Positions 8,942-16,231 of a DNA stretch of 64,000 nt are shown here, one piece after another. How positions within the stretch are numbered: position 1 is the first letter of the stretch; every line of letters begins with the position of its first letter. This DNA comes from Ferdinandcohnia sp047238305. Lineage in GTDB: Bacteria; Bacillota; Bacilli; Bacillales; Bacillaceae_L. The DNA lies in assembly GCF_047238305.1 (NCBI RefSeq), contig NZ_JBDFMO010000001.1:868001-932000 (forward strand), in the 5' to 3' direction. The position numbers and the translations under genes were made by a program. The notes beneath the pieces were generated by a model, which worked only from the letters and a program-made list of their open reading frames with translations, ran no database searches and was not told the origin of the DNA.

Positions 8942-9124
8942 TTAATTTGAACACGCTCTTACCAGCAGAATACCTGCTACAATTATTACTATTGATAGAA
9001 TATTTACTAAACACCCACTACTGGGTGTGCCCGTATGTGCTTGAGCCCACCCATTATTCAAAGCACCACCAGGGTTTTTTCGTTGTTCTTTAGCTTTTAA
9101 CCTTTCTCTTTCTTCCTCGGACAT
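8942..9124 (-). CDS. Small protein with C-terminal membrane segment
   Basis: 60 residues from the ATG at 9124, which has GGGAGGGAG upstream; a GTG/ATG five codons earlier is less well placed. The N-terminus is highly charged (EEERERLKAKEQRKNP), and one hydrophobic helix occupies about residues 41-55, with a Cys just before and another just after it. The layout (charged start, NPGG turn, terminal helix) resembles short Bacillus proteins annotated as DUF6366, but I am not certain. It forms a unit with repeat R4. Confidence 0.5.
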   Translation of the reverse strand: MSEEERERLKAKEQRKNPGGALNNGWAQAHTGTPSSGCLVNILSIVIIVAGILLVRACSN

Positions 9125-9168
9125 TATACTCCCTCCCATTTTTTACATAAAATTCCTCTTTGCTTTTT

Positions 9169-9250
9169 CAATTAACCTGCTTCGTTTGTAGAATAAATTC
9201 AACAAAAATAAGCGATAATCCTTCTTGGATTACCGCACCCGTTTGTAAAA
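9169..9250 (-). repeat. Cargo repeat copy R5
   Basis: ATTAACCTGCTTCGTTTGTAG and a terminal CCCGTTTGTAAAATA flank a hairpin at 9212-9236 with arms GCGATAATCC and GGATTACCGC. The GTTTGTA element appears on both sides, so the flanks vary together within this copy. It lies 38 bp beyond the stop codon of the 64-residue gene at 9288. Confidence 0.75.
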
Positions 9251-9287
9251 TATTGTTAATGTACATTATCTGCTATAGGTATTTCCC

Positions 9288-9482
9288 TTAACCTATTACT
9301 ATACTATATGAAATATTAAGTTTATCCCAAATCCAAACCTGAAAAACTCTATCTATTTCTTTTTTTAGTGCTTCATCATCCAAACCTTCAACAATACCTA
9401 ATTCTTTAAAAGTAAATGTTTCTGACGCCTCTGTATCTTCATATTTTGTACTACTGAATGAAAAAGTAACTGTCTTATCCAT
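9288..9482 (-). CDS. Small acidic protein of unknown function
   Basis: 64 residues, soluble and acidic, rich in Glu, Asp, Ser and Thr in the first half (SSTKYEDTEASETFTF), with a WIWDKLN block near the end. TAGGAGG is well placed before the ATG. Similar short proteins are common in Bacillus accessory DNA, but I cannot name the family or a function. Unit ends at repeat R5. Confidence 0.55.
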   Translation of the reverse strand: MDKTVTFSFSSTKYEDTEASETFTFKELGIVEGLDDEALKKEIDRVFQVWIWDKLNISYSIVIG

Positions 9483-9546
9483 TGGTTCATCCTCCTATTT
9501 AAGCCTGCATAAATTCGCCTTTAATTAGAAGTTTACAGTATTCCTT

Positions 9547-9622
9547 CTTATTGCACTAAACTGCCCCTTTACTTCAATAAGAAAAAGCCATTCTCCTTCT
9601 TGAAGAATAGCCCCCTTTAGCT
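9547..9622 (-). repeat. Cargo repeat copy R6
   Basis: CTTATTGCACTAAA and TTTACTTCAATAAG form the first inverted repeat around CTGCCCC. The second hairpin at 9587-9611 pairs GC-ATTCT with AGAAT-GC and is followed on the minus strand by TTTTTC. It lies downstream of the truncated gene at 9712. Confidence 0.75.
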
Positions 9623-9711
9623 TAACAAAATTTAATCGAACTCTTTGGCAAGTGAATACAAATTTTTTTGTATTCGCACTTCGATTTGCGGAAACAGATT
9701 GTAAGAGTTTC

Positions 9712-10038
9712 TTATATATCTAAGAATTCAAATTTGGCTTCGTTTGTGTTCATTTCATCTATTAATTCTTCAATTATCATATCATCAGGTTCAATTTTGG
9801 ATTTAAAATCTTCTATATTGAGTTTTAAATTACACTCACTGTTGATTTTAGAGATATTTTTATAAAGATAATCAGCGACATCTATTTCAGTTCCATCAAC
9901 TGAAAATAGAAGATTATTCATATAGAAACCTTTAAAATTAAAATGATATGCACTTCCATACCATTCATCTTTGAATTTACTAAAAAAAACAGATTGGACA
10001 AAGTCGTCATCTTTGTCTTCATATAAATTAAATGTCAC
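9712..10038 (-). pseudogene. Probable 5'-truncated gene of unknown function
   Basis: The GTG-initiated frame encodes 108 acidic residues (VTFNLYEDKDDDF near the start, AKFEFLDI at the end). However, the same frame stays open without a start codon or ribosome binding site up to 10176, adding about 46 plausible acidic residues (ENGEEKIESIDSDFKDID). The simplest reading is a gene of 150 or more residues that has lost its beginning. The 108-residue version may still be expressed from the internal GTG, but no Shine-Dalgarno sequence precedes it. No family recognised. Confidence 0.45.
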
Positions 10039-10261
10039 CCTATTTGCGTTAATCGGAAACTTAGACGTATCAAATTCTAAGAAATAATTAAGTGCTTCAT
10101 CAATATCTTTAAAGTCGCTATCAATAGATTCAATTTTTTCTTCGCCATTTTCTAATATGATTATCTTTTCTAGGAATTATGTTTTGTAGAGTTTTATAAA
10201 AAAGAATCCATATGAATAATAAAATGGTTTTTACAAATGAAAATTGAATCCTTATTTTAAA

Positions 10262-10346
10262 TTCCTTATTAAACAATCCTGCACCGTTAATTGAATAAGG
10301 AAAATAATCTTTTGTTATAGTAGAATCGCACCCTTAATATAGAATA
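10262..10346 (-). repeat. Cargo repeat copy R7; rest of 10177-10441 without features
   Basis: TTCCTTATTAAACAAT pairs with ATTGAATAAGGAA around a CCTGCACCG core, followed by a degenerate second half ending TCGCACCCTTAATATAG. It lies about 95 bp past the stop codon of the second tniQ gene. The surrounding AT-rich sequence holds nothing else I can recognise. Confidence 0.6.
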
Positions 10347-10441
10347 AAGATAATTTAATACGTTTAATAGTTTTATATACTAATTTCCTCAATAAATTAT
10401 TTTTGTCTTTTTTTAGTTATCAATAAATAGCAAACACCCTT

Positions 10442-11920
10442 TTAACCTTCCATCAATAATTTCTTTTCAATCTCATTTATAACTTTTTGACTACAATCTT
10501 TATATATTGGTCTATGACTAACAATAGTCTTAAATGTGATATTTTTGCATCCTTTTCTCTTAAGCTGACGTATAACCATTGGAATCTTTTTTATTAGATA
10601 GTCTTCTAGAGTTTCAACATATTCTTCTAAAGTTCGATTACTTATCGGCAAAATATTATTACTACCTGTTCTTCTTATTCTCCCTCTTTCTAATGATGAT
10701 AAATATCTAATTATTGTGTTCTTTTTGATTGGTATATTTGGGTTTTCTCGATATGCTTTATTAGCTGCTTTCTTGATTTTCGCACTTAGTTCAATATCAA
10801 TGCTGACCCAATCAAGTGTGAAATTTTGCAAATTTAACGTTCTTCTATTTTTAGATTTAATATCTGTTACTTTCTCAACTGTTGCAGAAACCTCTTTAAA
10901 TCCTTCTAGAATTTCTGTCTTCGCCAATTTTTCTATATCGAATCTAAGCTTATTTTCGTTTAGGTTTACATCATATTCTCCATAAAAAAAATCATCAACT
11001 GACCCTACAAGAAATTGTATTACTAATAAATTTAGTCTCATATCTGAAATAATTTCCTGTGACATTAAACTCGTATATACATCTTTAGAATTTATATAAT
11101 CGCTAGATAAATTAAGCTCTTCAAGATCTATTGATGCATACCGCAACAAGTCAAAAATAAACTTTTTTCTATCTATTTTGTTTTTTCCAAATGAATATCC
11201 CCTTATTTTTAACCAAAATTTAAGTTTAGAAACAAAGATATTCTTATTTATTTCATTTGAGTAGTTTATTAACCTATTTATATTCTTTATCATTAATTGA
11301 ATAACATTGGATATGCCTAAACTATCTTCACTATATAACTTATGCCCATTAAAACAATATGGAGTAGTAATTAGTTTGGTATCATTTGATTTTGATAAAT
11401 GATCATTACAAATTGGGCATTTAGATAATAATCTCTTTTTATGGGTTGGGCAATGCTTCAAAAAACTAATTTGATGCAACCGATGAACAAATACTTCACC
11501 AAAATTATTATCATCAAAAGTTAAACACTCCGGACAATAATGAATCTTTTCATGAATTACTTTGTTATTCCGCCTACCTAAGAGACCCCCCACATTAAAA
11601 GTTTTTCTACTGGTTCCTCCCCCTAAATCCTCAAAAATTATTGGCAATCTATCCATAGAGATAAAAGGCTTGATTATTGGAAATACAGTATGCTCATTTA
11701 TTATTTTATTTTTTGAAATGAAATTATCCTTTGGTAACTTGTTTATTAGATAGTCCAAGTTCCTTGGAAAATGTAAATTTTTATGTGTATTAAAATTTAA
11801 CAATTCGAGCTTTGTTAATTTAAATGATGGATTTCCTGAACGGATATGGTATCTATGAACAATGCTTCTAAAATCTTCATCTTTATAAGGTACAGGGAAA
11901 AATGCGATAGTTTCAAACAA
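10442..11920 (-). CDS. TniQ/TnsD-family target-selection protein (second copy, 492 aa)
   Basis: TniQ-family proteins bind target DNA and recruit the TnsC ATPase and TnsAB transposase. The N-terminus FFPVPYKDEDFRSIVHRYH with RSGNPSF is typical. A zinc-binding region follows with CPEC, HRLHQ, CPTH and CPIC at the expected spacings (about residues 129-185). I chose the TTG at 11920 because AGGGGG lies 7 bp upstream; an upstream TTG at 11962 would add 14 residues not expected in the family and overlap a remnant. The protein is shorter than, and only distantly similar to, the neighbouring TnsD, so it probably selects a different class of target. Its 3' tail is duplicated at 5493-5642. Confidence 0.85.
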   Translation of the reverse strand: MFETIAFFPVPYKDEDFRSIVHRYHIRSGNPSFKLTKLELLNFNTHKNLHFPRNLDYLINKLPKDNFISKNKIINEHTVFPIIKPFISMDRLPIIFEDLGGGTSRKTFNVGGLLGRRNNKVIHEKIHYCPECLTFDDNNFGEVFVHRLHQISFLKHCPTHKKRLLSKCPICNDHLSKSNDTKLITTPYCFNGHKLYSEDSLGISNVIQLMIKNINRLINYSNEINKNIFVSKLKFWLKIRGYSFGKNKIDRKKFIFDLLRYASIDLEELNLSSDYINSKDVYTSLMSQEIISDMRLNLLVIQFLVGSVDDFFYGEYDVNLNENKLRFDIEKLAKTEILEGFKEVSATVEKVTDIKSKNRRTLNLQNFTLDWVSIDIELSAKIKKAANKAYRENPNIPIKKNTIIRYLSSLERGRIRRTGSNNILPISNRTLEEYVETLEDYLIKKIPMVIRQLKRKGCKNITFKTIVSHRPIYKDCSQKVINEIEKKLLMEG

Positions 11921-11949
11921 AAAGAATCCCCCTAAAGTGTTTTTCACTA

Positions 11950-12129
11950 CTCTAATAACCAAGTTTTTGTATTAATTTCATCTGTTAGAATCTTATCTAC
12001 AAGAGGATCATAATTAAGACTTAAGTTAGCCTCTCTTATTAGGATCCACTTTTTTATATTTCCAAATTTCTGTCTAAGGTTTTTAGCTGCGAACCTTGTT
12101 GAACTATCATGCCTCGTTACTAAAATAAA
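11950..12129 (-). pseudogene. Remnant C-terminus of another TniQ/TnsD protein
   Basis: A frame ending in a stop at 11950-11952 encodes RFAAKNLRQKFG, KKWILIREANLSL and DKILTDEI. These resemble the tail of the TnsD protein next door (RHAAKSLRNKHSRI, RSKLVRAANLPQN, NEIISEEL) in residues and spacing. No start codon or N-terminal TniQ domain precedes it, so it is the residue of a third TniQ gene. The same frame continues past one stop (12130-12132) to about 12320 with about 63 codons that include YPNVFVVGTG and WYRSFFEG. I do not recognise that part. The stretch 11963-12328 therefore contains only broken coding sequence. Confidence 0.65.
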
Positions 12130-12328
12130 TTAACAAAAAAGGGTACCTTCAAAAAATGACCTATACCATATTATTCTTAAGCCAGTTCCTACAACAAAAA
12201 CATTTGGATACAATTTCCTATATTTATCATCATTATTACCTAATTTCAAATTGAAGAGTTGGTCCAGAATATGAAAGGTTGTAATTAACTCTAACGCAAA
12301 AAAACAATCTTTTTAAAATTTCTCTTTT

Positions 12329-12402
12329 CAAATAACCTGGACCTTTACTTCAACAAGAAAGGGCGATCTTCGCTATTGAAGCATCGCACCCGTTACTTTA
12401 AA
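12329..12402 (-). repeat. Cargo repeat copy R8
   Basis: AATAACCTGGACCTTTACTT and a terminal CACCCGTTACTTTAAATA flank a hairpin at 12363-12387 (GCGAT...ATCGC). On the minus strand the hairpin is followed by CCTTTCTTG. It lies 16 bp beyond the end of the HpaB-like fragment, which shows that the repeat is associated with a former gene of enzymatic origin as well as with small hypothetical genes. Confidence 0.7.
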
Positions 12403-12417
12403 TACATTACTTCACAA

Positions 12418-12650
12418 TCAGCCTAAATCTAAAAATGAACGGACTTTTTCTACGTGTTTATCCTTGAGATATATTGAGTCCAAAGTATGGCTTTTCGAAT
12501 GGGATCACCAAAGAAGTACCTTTCATACTGGGTTTGCCTTGTGCCAAATGGACTCATTGTTAATTCCCATGCTAAACGGAATAGTTTTACTCGTTCTTCA
12601 GCATTCTTACTGTATGCCTGGACCCCTCCCACTTTAAAACCTCTTCTCTT
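12418..12650 (-). pseudogene. C-terminal remnant of a 4-hydroxyphenylacetate 3-monooxygenase (HpaB)-like protein
   Basis: The frame starting near 12640 encodes GGVQAYSKNAEERVKLFRLA, MSPFGTRQTQYERYFFGDP and IRKAILW. This matches the C-terminal helices of HpaB-type flavin-dependent monooxygenases (FGSR...YERFY.GDP pattern). After this the meaningful frame shifts, and the second part reads IYLKDKHVEKVRSFLDLG followed by a stop at 12418-12420, the normal end of such proteins. The N-terminal and catalytic parts (about 85 percent of the gene) are absent. It is a dead fragment, probably from an earlier cargo gene or from DNA carried between hosts. Family assignment is from memory of the motif. Confidence 0.6.
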
Positions 12651-14513
12651 TTATGAAATATCAAATTGATTATTTTTATTTTTTTTTAATTCTTCACTTA
12701 TTATTTCATTTACATTAACTCCAAAATTTTGAGGCAAGTTTGCAGCTCTAACTAACTTCGATCTCGTTATTCTGGAATGTTTGTTCCTAAGACTTTTAGC
12801 AGCGTGCCTAACTCTCCTTATTCGAAACTCTTCTACTGTTTCTGTAACCTCTTCCAAAAGCTTACGAGACTTAGGCAACTTATCCAAATGTTTTTCTAAT
12901 AATGATATCTTCCCAACCGCTCTTCCTATCTTACTTTTCGTTATCCTTACTAACGGTACAGTATTAATCAACTTCAAAAATTCATTGTTTATTAGTAAAA
13001 AAATATCATTATCCCTATTTTCCCAATTGATGATATTTTTTTTACAAACCGGTTTTAATTTTGGTGGTAAGTTTTTAAATAACCATTCTCTATCATTACG
13101 GTAAAGCCAAATATAAACACTAGGCAATGACTTTCTTAATTCAGTTCTACTTAATCCTATTGCGTTTTCTTTGTGATGTATCCATCTTCCTCTATACTCA
13201 AACTTCCTGTTATAGGCTGAATTATTTACTTGATTAGGCTTTTCCACTATATCTTTACGTTGTATAATACTTTTTACAGTGTTGTAATCAACTTCTAATT
13301 TTTTTGCTATTTTGTATATGGAGTCACCTTTCGCGTATAGATACTTTACTTTACTAATCCAGATATCACCAAAGGATATTATTCTTCTTTTAGTATATCT
13401 ATCTGAATAACATCGTTCAGGTCCTACCCTTGTATATACAAAACCACACTTACAAGTAAATATTCCTATCGGTTGCCCATTTTTCCTTTCAAATTTTTCT
13501 TTGATATTAGTAACTATTGCTTTTCCAAAATGATCTGATGCTTTGTTTAAACATGGGTAAGGAGGATCATTAAAGAAAAGGTTCGAATGCTTTTTTACAA
13601 TACGATATGAACTAATATTAGTATTGAAATAATATAGCAACAATAAATGTCTTAAAGGATGACACGAAACACGTGGTTTCCTCAGTACTTTGTGTAACCA
13701 TGTATCTTGATCATTAGAATTAATATTACACTCCAATAATTTCAAGGCATCACGTCCGAATTTACTTATAAATTGTGGCACAAATTTAGCCATATTAACT
13801 CTGGAAGAAGTCGTCGTATAACTATATTCTTTTAATTTCATCAAATAATAATTTCTTAAATTTTTTAATCCAATTACATCAAGATTTAGTTTAAGGAGTG
13901 CTTGAGATTCATTAGAAATAAACTTTAAGATTTCAAAGTGGTGTAATAAACCTTCATATGGTTCTACAATATCAACCTCACTTAGAGCATAGAATTTCTG
14001 TCTAGTACTTTGGATTTTAAATGACACATCAGAACATACTAACTGAGAATTATGGATAGGACAAATATATACACCTGGCAATTGATGACTCCTATGCCAA
14101 TAAGGTTCACCATATCTTAATTGATCTTGATTATAACAGTCTAAACAATATTTGAGATTTTTCGGAAATGAAATATTACTACCCATTATTCCAAGACTCA
14201 TATGCAAACTACTCCCTTTTTCATAAAGCATCATATTTTCTACCTTTTCTACAATGCTCTCTTTCAAAAAAGGACGGTAATATGGCAATAATGTATGGTT
14301 ATCTCTTAGGTAAATTGGATCATACAAAAAACCTATATTTTTACATAATTCTACTAAATTACATGGTAAATCTGATGTAGGTATTAGGCTATCAATACTA
14401 AATAGCTCCATTATTGTTCTTTTAAAGCTGTGGTTCCCACTTCGCAAATGATATCTAGAAAGAACACTATAAAGTAACTCATCGTCATAACATCTAGGGA
14501 AAAAACTTAGCAT
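12651..14513 (-). CDS. tnsD: TnsD-type target-selection protein of a Tn7-like transposon
   Basis: 620 residues, the expected size for a long TnsD. In Tn7, TnsD binds the end of glmS and directs insertion downstream of it; this copy's position in the operon and the element's location make it the likely attTn7 selector. Visible: an N-terminal TniQ domain (MLSFFPRCYDDELLYSVLSR, RSGN), a zinc site (C123, C126, H140, H143, C151, H154 in CLDCYN...HRSHQ...CPIH), and C-terminal DNA-binding repeats (KIAKKLEVDYNTVKSI, then SKIGRAVGKISLLEKHLDKL and RSKLVRAANL). The start is 11 bp from the tnsC stop. A second TniQ gene follows at 10442. Confidence 0.93.
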   Translation of the reverse strand: MLSFFPRCYDDELLYSVLSRYHLRSGNHSFKRTIMELFSIDSLIPTSDLPCNLVELCKNIGFLYDPIYLRDNHTLLPYYRPFLKESIVEKVENMMLYEKGSSLHMSLGIMGSNISFPKNLKYCLDCYNQDQLRYGEPYWHRSHQLPGVYICPIHNSQLVCSDVSFKIQSTRQKFYALSEVDIVEPYEGLLHHFEILKFISNESQALLKLNLDVIGLKNLRNYYLMKLKEYSYTTTSSRVNMAKFVPQFISKFGRDALKLLECNINSNDQDTWLHKVLRKPRVSCHPLRHLLLLYYFNTNISSYRIVKKHSNLFFNDPPYPCLNKASDHFGKAIVTNIKEKFERKNGQPIGIFTCKCGFVYTRVGPERCYSDRYTKRRIISFGDIWISKVKYLYAKGDSIYKIAKKLEVDYNTVKSIIQRKDIVEKPNQVNNSAYNRKFEYRGRWIHHKENAIGLSRTELRKSLPSVYIWLYRNDREWLFKNLPPKLKPVCKKNIINWENRDNDIFLLINNEFLKLINTVPLVRITKSKIGRAVGKISLLEKHLDKLPKSRKLLEEVTETVEEFRIRRVRHAAKSLRNKHSRITRSKLVRAANLPQNFGVNVNEIISEELKKNKNNQFDIS

Positions 14514-14524
14514 TTTTTCTCACC

Positions 14525-16231
14525 CTAACTTATAAATTCATTAAAAGGTTTAATTATACCTACTTCCCTAAGTGCTTCCTCAATAGCTCTATCTTTTTCT
14601 AAAGCCTTTTGCATGATTAAACGAATATCATCATTACCTGAATAATGAATATTTTTCTTTCCTTTTGATTTTTTTCCTTTAGAAGTGTTTGAATCTTTAA
14701 CTTCGGAATCCTGCATTTGAAGTGCGATACTAGCAACTCTTTTTCGTACTTCAACAATATTATCCATAGCAATATTAGATTCCATTATTTCAGATACAAC
14801 TCTTATTGCTTCATCATCATTTAAACCAAGGTTCATTGCTATCTCTACCAAGTTATCGAAATTTATATGATTCTTAACCTGATTCATTGCCCTTTTATGT
14901 TCTAATTCCCCCTTACCATATATATCTAACCTGTCTCCGAGTGCTTTTATATACTCATTTACATCCACCCAATCAGCTTTTAAATCTGAGTATTTGATAA
15001 TTGCTTGTTTATCTCCTGCCCTTAGTGCTTGAATAACAGGCTGAGCAAATTTCATATTGTTTTGAGCAACAGTTCTAATTAATCTACTAGATAACTTTTC
15101 TTGCCCAAAAGCGATTGCATGTTGTTGTGACTTAATGAAGAGTTTTACTATATAATCGGTAATACCCATAGTTAATTCATAAAATGTATCTTTTATCTCT
15201 TCAGAAAGTACAACACTCTCTTTAGTAAATTGAAGTTCCCATAATTTATTAATAAATAATTCCCATTCTTCTCCTTTAATCATTGGATCTAGGAACGTTG
15301 CACCGTTACCTTCAGCCCTCCTCCCGTTTGCCATTAACTTATTAAATAGCGTAGCAGCTTTATAAGTACCTATATATAGTATAGGAATACCCAACTTATT
15401 TGATAACTCAACAAAAAAATCAATCATTTCTTGTCCAGATTCCCCAGGCTTCATCCGTTGGATTTCATCAATAACTAAGACTCCTACGCAATGTAATGCA
15501 CAGATATGAGCCATATCATCAATTAGCTCTTCCTCTGTAGAACGACTTTTTACGAATTTATCAAAATAATTTTGTTGTAAAATTTGATCTACTACCCTAA
15601 AAAAGTTCTGGCATAAAGATTTCCGTTTACTATTAAAAGGGCATTCTATTTTAATCCAAACTATTTGTTTTAAGTACCCTAAGGAATATTCCCCTCTTTG
15701 ATAATTGGTATGAACTATTACTTGAGGGTACATTAATAATATTTTTTCAACAGCGGTTGTTTTACCAATACCACTTATCCCCATTACTGTATAACAATTA
15801 GCTGTTGAACGATTTCCAATCAAATTTTTACCACTTTCATCTAAATCATGGTCCAAAATATTTTTTACACCCACCGCAAATTGCCTTGCATAAAAAGGCG
15901 ATAATGGATTCCTACCAACGTACCCTCTCCTAATTAATAAGGATATCTCAAATTCTATTTTTAAATGGAGAGGTAATGGTTGCATAAAATTACGAATCTG
16001 TTCAACGATATGTAATCTAATTTCAGGTGGTTTATCACAATCACCTTCTCTTAATTTTGGTAGATTAAATAGTAGTTCTGCTACCTCTTTCATTGTATAT
16101 ATTTTTGGTAGTGCCTCTATCAAGGGATTTTTACTATAGTCATCTATTTCCTGTTCTTTATAAATCGCTCTACATTGTCTCCCCATGAGAGCATAGATAA
16201 TACTACCTCCTATATTTAATTCTTTTTTCAC
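14525..16231 (-). CDS. tnsC: TnsC, AAA+ ATPase regulator of Tn7-like transposition
   Basis: 568 residues, close to the 555 of Tn7 TnsC. It is the ATP-dependent switch that links the target complex (TnsD/TniQ) to the TnsAB transposase. Walker A is GISGIGKTT at residues 151-159 and Walker B is VLVIDE at 251-256. The C-terminal tail is basic and lysine rich (SKGKKSKGKK). The GTG start overlaps the tnsB stop (GTGA); an ATG 15 codons downstream is possible but lacks a better ribosome binding site. Fourth-to-last position in an overlapping tnsA-tnsB-tnsC-tnsD operon. Confidence 0.93.
   Translation of the reverse strand: MKKELNIGGSIIYALMGRQCRAIYKEQEIDDYSKNPLIEALPKIYTMKEVAELLFNLPKLREGDCDKPPEIRLHIVEQIRNFMQPLPLHLKIEFEISLLIRRGYVGRNPLSPFYARQFAVGVKNILDHDLDESGKNLIGNRSTANCYTVMGISGIGKTTAVEKILLMYPQVIVHTNYQRGEYSLGYLKQIVWIKIECPFNSKRKSLCQNFFRVVDQILQQNYFDKFVKSRSTEEELIDDMAHICALHCVGVLVIDEIQRMKPGESGQEMIDFFVELSNKLGIPILYIGTYKAATLFNKLMANGRRAEGNGATFLDPMIKGEEWELFINKLWELQFTKESVVLSEEIKDTFYELTMGITDYIVKLFIKSQQHAIAFGQEKLSSRLIRTVAQNNMKFAQPVIQALRAGDKQAIIKYSDLKADWVDVNEYIKALGDRLDIYGKGELEHKRAMNQVKNHINFDNLVEIAMNLGLNDDEAIRVVSEIMESNIAMDNIVEVRKRVASIALQMQDSEVKDSNTSKGKKSKGKKNIHYSGNDDIRLIMQKALEKDRAIEEALREVGIIKPFNEFIS

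Noticed and set aside
6686..12402. CRISPR array
   Set aside because: The repeats are 75 bp long, imperfect, each separated by a gene rather than a 30-40 bp spacer, and there are no cas genes.
6686..12402. True integron with attC sites
   Set aside because: No integron integrase or attI was seen, and the repeats do not show the full RYYYAAC...GTTRRRY organisation in all copies; only the cassette-like layout is retained as a finding.
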